A stretch of 64,000 nt of DNA from Rhodococcus rhodochrous (GTDB taxonomy: Bacteria; Actinomycetota; Actinomycetes; Mycobacteriales; Mycobacteriaceae), in contig NZ_LT906450.1 in the NCBI RefSeq assembly GCF_900187265.1, positions 372,001 through 436,000 on the forward strand, in the 5' to 3' direction. Shown in pieces: positions 57,852 through 64,000 of the stretch (positions are counted from its first letter, which is position 1; each line of letters begins with the position of its first letter). Under the pieces are notes generated by a model, which was not told where the DNA came from, searched no databases, and saw only the letters and a list, made by a program, of their open reading frames with translations. The translations under genes were made by a program, and so were the position numbers.

Positions 57852-58571
57852 TCAGGCGGACGCCAGCTCCAGATCGGGGGCGACGTACGTGTCGTACAGG
57901 CCCTTCGTGTACGAGTAGCGCATCTCCGCTCCCCAGCGGACGAGCTGCAGGCAGCGCTGCTGCAGCTGCGGGGTGTCGGCGCAGTCGAGAACGATCTGGT
58001 AGCCGCGCTCGCCGTGCACCACGTCCGAGGTGATGTGCAGGTCGAAGAACTCGATCTCGTCCTCGGTGAAGCCGTACACCTCGCGGAGCGGGACGATCTG
58101 CTTCTTGTAGATGCTCGGCACCTGCGATTCGAGGCCCACGACCAGGGCCGCGGTGGCGACGACGAAGTGTTCACGCTGGGACACCGCGTAGCACCACGCC
58201 TGCAGTCCGCGGGTGACCGCGTTCATGTTGTTCGGATCCTCGACGCGCTCCTTGGTGGTGCCGCACGCCTCGGCGAACTTGATGAGCAGGTCGGTGTGCC
58301 GGATGTCGGCCAGCTCCTCCTCGTACATGTTCTGGAGGGTGAAGTCCTTGGCGTCGGTGAAGTGATCGGGGGTGTTGGAGTAGATGTTCGCCAGGTAGTC
58401 GGCGAAGGGGCCGACGTAGTGGTAGTGGTTCTCGGCCCACCGGGCGAAGTGGTGCTTCTCGAGCTTGCCCTCGGCCCACGCCTTGCTGAACGATGCGTTC
58501 TTCGCCTCGCGTCCCTTGATGGCGTCTTCGAGTGCGGCGCGGAATTCGTCGCGTCCGAGCAGTTCGGTCAT
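57852..58571 (-). CDS. Haem-oxygenase-like diiron protein (PqqC/TenA-like HDO family)
   Basis: A 239-residue all-helical protein. Candidate metal ligands occur in the order expected for haem-oxygenase-like diiron oxidases: AENHYHYVG (E47, H49/H51), MYEEELADIRH (E84-E86 with H92) and FFDLHITSDVVHGERG (H179, D183, H186). Characterised relatives (UndA, BesC, SznF and others) activate O2 for oxidative C-C or C-N cleavage or N-oxygenation. The neighbouring Rieske ferredoxins and FAD reductase could supply its electrons, and the aldehyde dehydrogenase could take the product. A PqqC/TenA-type role without diiron chemistry cannot be excluded. ATG 58571 has GAAAGG 8 bp upstream. Confidence 0.78.
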   Translation of the reverse strand: MTELLGRDEFRAALEDAIKGREAKNASFSKAWAEGKLEKHHFARWAENHYHYVGPFADYLANIYSNTPDHFTDAKDFTLQNMYEEELADIRHTDLLIKFAEACGTTKERVEDPNNMNAVTRGLQAWCYAVSQREHFVVATAALVVGLESQVPSIYKKQIVPLREVYGFTEDEIEFFDLHITSDVVHGERGYQIVLDCADTPQLQQRCLQLVRWGAEMRYSYTKGLYDTYVAPDLELASA

Positions 58572-58612
58572 GATGATGCCTTTCGATGAGGAGGTCGTGC
58601 GGGGGGATGCGA

Positions 58613-59062
58613 TCAGGCGTTGATCGCGGAGGTCAGGGCTTCGAATTCGGCGATCATGGCGGCACCGACCGCCTTGTCCTGCTCGCCGTTGCCGCCGCTG
58701 ATGCCGACGGCGCCGACGATCTGTCCGTCGTAGACGAGGGGGAAGCCGCCGACGAAGATCGCGAACTTCCCGGGGAGCATGTGACTGATACCGAATGCTT
58801 CGTTGCCGGGGAGAGCGGGTCCGTTGGGACCCTCGTTGAACAGGTGGGTGGCGCGCTCGTGGCCGGCGGCGGTGAACGCCTTCGCCATGGCGATCTCGAC
58901 GCCGGTGAGGCGAGCGCCGGGAAGCCGGTGCAGAGCAATGACGTTCGCGCTCTCGTCGCAGACACACAGGGTCTGCTTGACGCCGATCTCCTCGGCCTTC
59001 GCGCGGCCGGCGGCCAGCAGGGGGAGTGCGTCGTCGAGGGTGATGCGGTGGATTCGATGCAT
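58613..59062 (-). CDS. GlcG/HbpS family haem-binding-like protein
   Basis: A 149-residue protein of the GlcG/HbpS (PduO C-terminal-like) fold. LDDALPLLAAGRAKAEEIGVKQTLCVCDESANVIALHRLPGARLTGVEIAMAKAFTAAGH is the N-terminal signature ('A...A..ig....iaVvD..G.l.a..R.dga......iA..KA'). The tail carries FPLVYDGQIVGAVGISGGNGEQDKAVGAAMI, with the 'G.iGvSG...eqD' motif. The family binds haem or cobalamin-like ligands or forms small oligomeric accessory proteins; its role in catabolic operons is unclear. ATG 59062 is the first gene after the regulatory gap shared with the PucR gene, so it heads the operon. Confidence 0.88.
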   Translation of the reverse strand: MHRIHRITLDDALPLLAAGRAKAEEIGVKQTLCVCDESANVIALHRLPGARLTGVEIAMAKAFTAAGHERATHLFNEGPNGPALPGNEAFGISHMLPGKFAIFVGGFPLVYDGQIVGAVGISGGNGEQDKAVGAAMIAEFEALTSAINA

Positions 59063-59264
59063 TGGTCTCCACTTTCGAAGTCGGGTCGGAGAGTCGGACG
59101 ATTCCTGGTCCGCGTCGGGATCCGGGTGCGTCCCGCCGATGCCGCGTCGCTGAAGTGTCGGCGGGTGCCGGAGCGGTGGAGCGGTGTGTCCGGCGTGGCT
59201 CATTTCTAACAGGGCCGTGCGCCGATGGGGACGGTCAAGATCACCGTTGTTTTCGGGATTCGAT

Positions 59265-59330
59265 GTACACAGTGCACATGTGTCTGGGACGCATGACTCT
59301 GGTAACTGGTGTAGAAAGTGCACACCGCCA
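59265..59330. promoter_or_regulatory. PucR/operon regulatory region with two GTGCAC palindromes
   Basis: AGTGCACA occurs at 59271-59278 and 59317-59324 in the 327-bp gap between the operon start and pucR. Four more GTGCAC words lie in the second regulatory gap at 62540-62712. They are probable PucR sites. No gene is seen in 59063-59389. Confidence 0.65.
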
Positions 59331-59389
59331 CGGTGTCGGCCGGCCACCCCCTCACGGCCCGCCGATGCTCCCGATGGAAGCAGGTCCCC

Positions 59390-61042
59390 ATGGAATCGAG
59401 CCCGCGTCTGACAGTCCGAGGACTGCTCGACGAACCGCTCATGGAGGGCGCCCGGGTCGTGGATCGAGAGGCCGATCTCGACCGGGCGCTCACCTGGGTG
59501 CTGCCGTTCGGCGAGGTCGTCGGCCGATTCGACGATCTCACCGGTGTCGCCGTGTACATGCGGCCGGAGGCGCTCGCCGACAGCGCACACGCCCTGTCCG
59601 CGCTCGCGGCCCGCGACGCGGCGGCACTGGTCGTCGACGGTTCGGTGCCCGCCGGAGTGCCCTGGCCGCCAGGGCTGGTGGTGATCGAACTCGACCTGCC
59701 CGTCGGATTCGCGGCACTCAACCGGTTGCTCGCCGAGCGGTCGCTGATGCAGGAAGTCCACGTCATGCGCTATTCCGCGCACGTGCACTCGACGCTCGCC
59801 GGTCTGCTGCACCGCGGCGCGGGACTGAACCTGCTCGTCAAGGAGGTCTCGGCGCTCGCACAGCATCCGGCGATCGCGCTCGACGCGCGTGGTCAGGCCG
59901 TCGCCTTCCACGGAGTGGATGTTGCTCGGGCGGAAGAGATCTCGGAGGTCCTGCACAAGCAGTTGTCGACGGTGACGGCCGCGGATCGTCACGCGCACCA
60001 CGACACCCGCGTGCTGGAGGAGGTTGTCGGAGGCGCGCCCTGGACGTGCACGGCGAGCACCATCCGGCTCGGCAAACGGTTCGAGGGCTGGGTGGTGGTG
60101 CTCGCCTCGGGGACGTCTCCCGGACCGCACGAACTGGCCCAGCACGCGGTCGTCACCGAACAGGCGACGGCGATCATCGGTTCGGAGATGCTGCGTCAAC
60201 GCAGCGTCGACGAGGCCGAGGAACGGGCCCGCGGCGATTTCGTGCAGGCGCTCGTGCACGGCAGTTTCACCAGCCAGCACGACATGCAGGCGCGCGCCGA
60301 GTACCACGACATCGATCTCACCTCGACGTTCGCGGTCTTCGTCGCACCCGGTTACGGGGAGAACCCGGCCGGTCCGGGCGGCGACGAATCCGGCGGGCTG
60401 CTGCGGTTGGCCCGGTACGCGGCCAGCGTCCTACCCCATCCGTCGGTGCGTTCGTACGTCACGGTGATCGGCGACGTCCTGGTGGTGGTGCGATCACTCC
60501 GCTACCGCGACCCGCGCGACGTCGAACTCGAGATCGCCGAGTACGCCGACGCGGTGTCGCAGGATCTCTCCCGCCGGCGCGTGCGCCCGGTGCCCGTCGC
60601 CCACGGCGTTCCGGCCGTCGGCGCGGACCAGATCCGCGAGAGCTACCGGCAGGCCCGCGTGGCACTCGGCATCGGGCAGCGGCTCGGCATGTCGGGTTCG
60701 GTGGCGTACCGCGATCTGCGGGGTTACGGCGTGCTCGAGCTGGTCGCCGAGACCGATCGCAGCCGCAGGTTCGTCGGCGACGTCTTCGGATCGCTCAAGC
60801 CGGGCACCGACCTGTACGACACCCTGTCGGCCTATCTCGCGGCCGGCGGGAACGTCAACGCGGCGGCACGGGAGCTGTCGGTCCACCGCAACACGATGCT
60901 GTCGAAGCTCGACCGGATCTCCCGCGCGATGGGGATGGACGTCCGGCTGCCGGAGAACCAGTTCACAGCCTGGCTCGCCGTCCGCCTCGAGCTTCTCGAC
61001 CGGCTGCGCACCTCGGTCGAGAACGAGATCAATTACCGCTGA
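59390..61042 (+). CDS. PucR family transcriptional regulator
   Basis: A 550-residue regulator. The N-terminal purine-catabolism-regulator domain is LTVRGLLDEPLMEGARVVDREADLDRALTWVLPF, a GGDEF-like/CdaR middle region follows (ARGDFVQALVHGSFTSQHDMQARAEYHDIDL), and the C-terminal HTH_30 is LSAYLAAGGNVNAAARELSVHRNTMLSKLDRIS, the canonical PucR recognition helix. PucR/CdaR proteins usually activate catabolic operons in response to substrate. ATG 59390 was chosen because upstream codons encode no PucR-like sequence. It is divergent from the GlcG/diiron/Rieske operon and overlaps the MFS gene 3' end by 14 bp. Confidence 0.92.
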   Translation: MESSPRLTVRGLLDEPLMEGARVVDREADLDRALTWVLPFGEVVGRFDDLTGVAVYMRPEALADSAHALSALAARDAAALVVDGSVPAGVPWPPGLVVIELDLPVGFAALNRLLAERSLMQEVHVMRYSAHVHSTLAGLLHRGAGLNLLVKEVSALAQHPAIALDARGQAVAFHGVDVARAEEISEVLHKQLSTVTAADRHAHHDTRVLEEVVGGAPWTCTASTIRLGKRFEGWVVVLASGTSPGPHELAQHAVVTEQATAIIGSEMLRQRSVDEAEERARGDFVQALVHGSFTSQHDMQARAEYHDIDLTSTFAVFVAPGYGENPAGPGGDESGGLLRLARYAASVLPHPSVRSYVTVIGDVLVVVRSLRYRDPRDVELEIAEYADAVSQDLSRRRVRPVPVAHGVPAVGADQIRESYRQARVALGIGQRLGMSGSVAYRDLRGYGVLELVAETDRSRRFVGDVFGSLKPGTDLYDTLSAYLAAGGNVNAAARELSVHRNTMLSKLDRISRAMGMDVRLPENQFTAWLAVRLELLDRLRTSVENEINYR

Positions 61043-62438
61043 GAGCGGTCGACTCGGAACCGGTCGGTGCGTGATCCTCGGGGTCGGCTCCCAGGAACGA
61101 CGCGGCGAACCCCGCGCACACGACCACGGCGCACACCGCGAAGAGCGGTCCCACCGTCCACGAACCGAGTGCGACGGTCACCCACGCCGCCCCGACCGCC
61201 GAACCGCCGAAACGGATCAGGTTGAACACCCCCAGACCCGTCCCGCGCTCGCCCGCCGGAGAGCGCGTCGAGCCGGCCGCCGCGGGGGTCTGCACGGCAG
61301 CGATGCCGGCACCGGTGATCGCGAGGACGGTCGCGACGAGCCACAGGCGCGGTTCGTCCGCCGAGAGGACGACGGCGAGCGCGATCTGACCGACGAGGAG
61401 CACCACCAGTCCCGCCCGCAATATCCGCCGTGCGCCGACGCGGTCGACGGTGCGGCCGACGACCGGTGCGAGGACCGCCATGACTGCGGGCAGTGCGAAC
61501 AGGATCGCCCCGGCCGTGGCCGTCGACGCGCCCGTCGCGTGCAACCGCAGCGGCACCGCCAGCAGAGCGGCGCCCAGGCAGAACATCTGCGCGAAGGCGG
61601 CGGCCGCGCTCCGCGCGAATCTGCTCTCGACCAACAGTCGGACGTCGACGAACGGCACGTCTGCGCGTAGGCAGTGCACGACGAAACCGACCAGTACGAC
61701 GATCGAGACCGCCAGGGCGATCCCCGCGACGGACGTGGGAACACCTGCTTGTCCGAACATGCTCAGTCCCAGCACGACTCCGGCGGAACCGAGGGTCAGT
61801 GCGATCGCACCGGGCACGTCGAGGGTCATCCGGCGGCCGGGGAAGATCGGGATCCAGCGCAACGTCCCGGCAAGACCGATCAGTGCAATCGGGATCATCG
61901 GGACGAATACCCATCGCCAACCCCAATGTCCCGCAACGAAACCGCCGAGGGTGGGGCCGATGGCCTGACCGAGCCCGTTCACGGTGGCCCACGCGCCCAC
62001 CGCGCGTGCGCGTCGATGCGCGCCGAACAGCCACGCGATCAACCCCATGACAGCAGGCGCGAATGCAGCCGCCGCGACTCCGCCGAGGGTGCGCCAGACC
62101 ACGAGGATCTCGAGGGTCGGCGCGGTCGCGGCTCCGGCAGCGCAGATCGCGGTGCCGAGCAGGGCACCGCAGTAGACGCGACGCCGACCGTATCGGTCAC
62201 CGATGTACCCTGCAAGGGGCATTGCCGCAGCAAAAGTGAGAAGGAAGCCGACGGCCAGTAGTGCGCCGTCTTCGAGGCTTGCGTCGAAGTCGGAAAGTAT
62301 CTGTGGCAGTGGGACATTGATGATGTTGTTGCTCAGTGTCCCGACGAGGGTTCCGGCGAGCAGAGCGGACAGTGCCAGGGGAGTACCCGTATCCGTCTCG
62401 GCTGCCGGCGCTGCCGGTGTATCGGTGCGAGTGGTCAT
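61029..62438 (-). CDS. MFS transporter, drug:H+ antiporter-2-like (14 TM)
   Basis: A 469-residue MFS protein with about 14 TM helices, as in EmrB/QacA (DHA2) exporters. The motif A region is LAGYIGDRYGRRRVYCGALLG. Motif C is less exact: VNGLGQAIGPTLGGFVAGHWGWRWVFVPMIPIAL resembles the DHA2 'G...GP.lGG.l......WrwiFliN.P'. The product probably exports a small toxic compound or imports the substrate. ATG 62438 has GGAGAG upstream; the longer frame runs into the regulatory region. It is convergent with pucR (14-bp overlap) and divergent from the next permease, with several GTGCAC words between. Confidence 0.9.
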   Translation of the reverse strand: MTTRTDTPAAPAAETDTGTPLALSALLAGTLVGTLSNNIINVPLPQILSDFDASLEDGALLAVGFLLTFAAAMPLAGYIGDRYGRRRVYCGALLGTAICAAGAATAPTLEILVVWRTLGGVAAAAFAPAVMGLIAWLFGAHRRARAVGAWATVNGLGQAIGPTLGGFVAGHWGWRWVFVPMIPIALIGLAGTLRWIPIFPGRRMTLDVPGAIALTLGSAGVVLGLSMFGQAGVPTSVAGIALAVSIVVLVGFVVHCLRADVPFVDVRLLVESRFARSAAAAFAQMFCLGAALLAVPLRLHATGASTATAGAILFALPAVMAVLAPVVGRTVDRVGARRILRAGLVVLLVGQIALAVVLSADEPRLWLVATVLAITGAGIAAVQTPAAAGSTRSPAGERGTGLGVFNLIRFGGSAVGAAWVTVALGSWTVGPLFAVCAVVVCAGFAASFLGADPEDHAPTGSESTALSGN

Positions 62439-62534
62439 CGAACTCTCCGGAACCTCGGGGAACTGCACGGCACGGTTCGTGCCGTCGAACCACTTTCGCA
62501 CTGCGCTACGGTCGGATGCATCGTCATCGCGGGG

Positions 62535-62720
62535 TGGATGTGCACATCGGATCCGGAGGAACCGGTGCAGAGTGCACATTCGGCGACGTCGTGGGGGCGT
62601 CGGCGAGCGCGCGACACATGTTCGTAGCAATATTTCACATCCGAGCGCCGCGTCGTTACGAAATTGCAAAAGTGGAACACAGTGCACAGCTAGCGTGGCG
62701 GGCAATGTGCACCGTTCTCG
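62535..62720. promoter_or_regulatory. Divergent regulatory region with four GTGCAC palindromes
   Basis: GTGCAC at 62540-62545, 62572-62577, 62682-62687 and 62707-62712; three are extended to (A/T)GTGCACA. They occupy the 390-bp gap between the MFS gene and the partial permease and match the sites beside pucR. No gene is evident in 62439-62828. Confidence 0.65.
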
Positions 62721-62828
62721 TTGACCGAGCACGGGCCGTAGCGGAAAGTTCCCCCAATACATCGAGTTCCCCATTCACCGTCCACGAACACAGCCCGACT
62801 CGTTCCACCCCCTGTCGAAGGAATCGCC

Positions 62829-64000
62829 TTGGACGTACAACTCACCGCCGCGCACTGGGTCTACCTGGCCGGCATCCTCGTCATCCTGGCCACCATGGCC
62901 CTGCGGAAGAACATCGTCGTTCCTGCAGTCGTCGCAACCTTCCTGACCGCCCTGACGTTCTCCGGCAGCATCGTCACGGGACTGTCGGCCATCTTCAACG
63001 CGAGCCTCGTCGCGGCGAAGGAACTGTTCAATATCTTCCTCATCATCGCGATGGTCACGGCCATGCTCGGCGCGCTGCGCCAGCTCGGCGCCGACCGGAT
63101 GATGGTCGCGCCGTTCCGGCGGGTCATGCGTGCGGGCACCAGCAGCTTCCTCGTCCTGGCCGCGGTCACCTACGTGATCTCCCTGTTCTTCTGGCCCACC
63201 CCGGCCGTGCCCCTCGTCGGCGCGGTGCTCATCCCCGTGGCGATCCGCGCGGGCATGTCCCCGTTGTCGGTGGGCATGGTCATCGCGATCTGCGGTCAGG
63301 GCATGGCGCTGTCCTCGGACTACATCATCAAGGTGGCGCCCGGCATCTCCGCATCGGCTGCCGGCGTCGAGGCCGACGCCGTGGCGGACAAGGCCATGGT
63401 CCTGTCCCTGATCGTCGGCGGCACGGCTCTGCTGATCACCTACCTCGTGCAGAAGCGGCACTGGCGTGCACCGTCCCCCGACCTCCTCGTCGAGTGGGAG
63501 GCCGAAGCCGACCGCGGCATCGGCGAGACCCGTGACGACTCCTCGGGCGACGGGGGCGGCTCCCGTCCTCCGCGTCGGCCGGAACCCGCCGGCGGCCCCA
63601 GCGGCGGTGGCGGAGAGCAGGCGGCGACGGCCACGGCGGTGCTCGTGGCGCCGTCCGATCCGATCGCCGACCCCGACACCGAAGCGGAGAAGGAGCGCCG
63701 CGGTACCGCGAAGGCGTTTGCGATGCTCGTGCCGCTCGCCTACCTCGCGTTCATCGTCTACCTGATGCTGGGCAAGTTCACCGAGGTCGTACCGCCGCTG
63801 CAGGGTGGTGACGCCGCCGCGATCGTGGGTGGGATCGCAGCGCTGATCCTGTTCGCCGCCGCAGCGTCGACCGACCGCGGAGGTTTCCTCGAGACCACCT
63901 CGGACCATCTCGTCGACGGCCTGGTCTTCGCCTTCAAGGCCATGGGCTGCGTCCTCCCGATCGCCGGCTTCTTCTTCATCGGCAATCCGGAGTTCGCGGG
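62829..64000 (+). CDS. Multi-pass permease, partial at window end
   Basis: The frame runs from TTG 62829 (GAAGGA 7 bp upstream) past the end of the window; 390 codons are visible. Hydrophobic segments alternate as in 10-12 TM carboxylate permeases: WVYLAGILVILATMAL, IFLIIAMVTAMLGAL, FLVLAAVTYVISLFFWPTPAVPLVGAVLIPVAIRAG, and others. A conserved-looking GMALSSDYIIKVAPGIS segment resembles the re-entrant loops of ion-transporter superfamily members. Around residues 215-295 is a long Gly/Pro/Glu-rich cytosolic loop (SGDGGGSRPPRRPEP type). I cannot name the family. It probably imports the substrate of the PucR-controlled operon, since its promoter shares the GTGCAC sites. Confidence 0.75.
   Translation, partial: MDVQLTAAHWVYLAGILVILATMALRKNIVVPAVVATFLTALTFSGSIVTGLSAIFNASLVAAKELFNIFLIIAMVTAMLGALRQLGADRMMVAPFRRVMRAGTSSFLVLAAVTYVISLFFWPTPAVPLVGAVLIPVAIRAGMSPLSVGMVIAICGQGMALSSDYIIKVAPGISASAAGVEADAVADKAMVLSLIVGGTALLITYLVQKRHWRAPSPDLLVEWEAEADRGIGETRDDSSGDGGGSRPPRRPEPAGGPSGGGGEQAATATAVLVAPSDPIADPDTEAEKERRGTAKAFAMLVPLAYLAFIVYLMLGKFTEVVPPLQGGDAAAIVGGIAALILFAAAASTDRGGFLETTSDHLVDGLVFAFKAMGCVLPIAGFFFIGNPEFA

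Overview
The window is chromosomal DNA of a high-GC actinobacterium. Gene content and synteny (SRP RNA, Rv3722c-type aspartate aminotransferase and dnaX; GTG/TTG starts; ATGA-coupled operons; CYP116-type self-sufficient P450; many catabolic oxygenases) point to Rhodococcus or a close relative in the Nocardiaceae.

Layout. (1) 0-7 kb is core-like: an SDR fragment, a TetR gene with a DUF1275 protein, a secreted HNH/Excalibur lipoprotein, tRNA-Ser(GGA), the SRP RNA, aspartate aminotransferase, a membrane protein of unknown function and an HhH-GPD repair protein. (2) 7.1-9.9 kb holds a VOC protein and a first complete dnaX. (3) 10-34 kb is a catabolic island: ferredoxin and ferredoxin reductase, IclR regulator, VOC dioxygenase-like protein, M20-like protein, formamidase, aldehyde and alcohol dehydrogenases, P450-reductase fusion, TauD-like oxygenase, BMP-type ABC importer, flavin reductase, two LLM monooxygenases (one RutA-like) with a RutB-like amidohydrolase, a two-subunit Rieske dioxygenase and an MFS transporter. 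It ends in an amidase that has lost its N-terminal part. (4) 35-43.5 kb is lower-GC mobile DNA: a RepA-like ATPase, an array of eleven consecutive hairpins, two orphan genes, a protein interrupted by a decayed-looking intein with a LAGLIDADG domain, a tRNA-Gly-like fragment, a GmrSD-like (DUF262) gene, and remnants of a tyrosine integrase and of a COG4748-type restriction gene. (5) 43.5-52.3 kb starts with a second, N-terminally truncated HhH-GPD gene and continues with a secreted trypsin-like protease, an LLM/ThiM/rhodanese cluster with a GntR regulator, a PadR regulator and a second complete dnaX. (6) 52.3-64 kb is a second catabolic locus: RidA, gamma-glutamyltransferase, two Rieske ferredoxins, aldehyde dehydrogenase, FAD-dependent ferredoxin reductase, a haem-oxygenase-like diiron protein and a GlcG/HbpS-like protein, with a divergent PucR regulator, an MFS exporter and the start of a second permease.

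The main structural observation is that the two HhH-GPD copies share an exact 41-bp block (6640-6680 and 43507-43547) in direct orientation. The right copy loses homology exactly at the start of this block. The roughly 36.9 kb between them carries one of the two dnaX genes, the large catabolic cluster and the decayed integrase, as expected of an element or circular DNA inserted into the HhH-GPD gene. A family of triple-nested palindromes was seen on both flanks (4.8 and 52.2 kb) but not inside this segment.

The two most system-like novelties are the hairpin array beside the RepA-like gene, and the PucR-linked operon coupling a haem-oxygenase-like diiron protein to a Rieske/FAD electron chain. 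All functions are inferred by reading the sequence; no database search was run.
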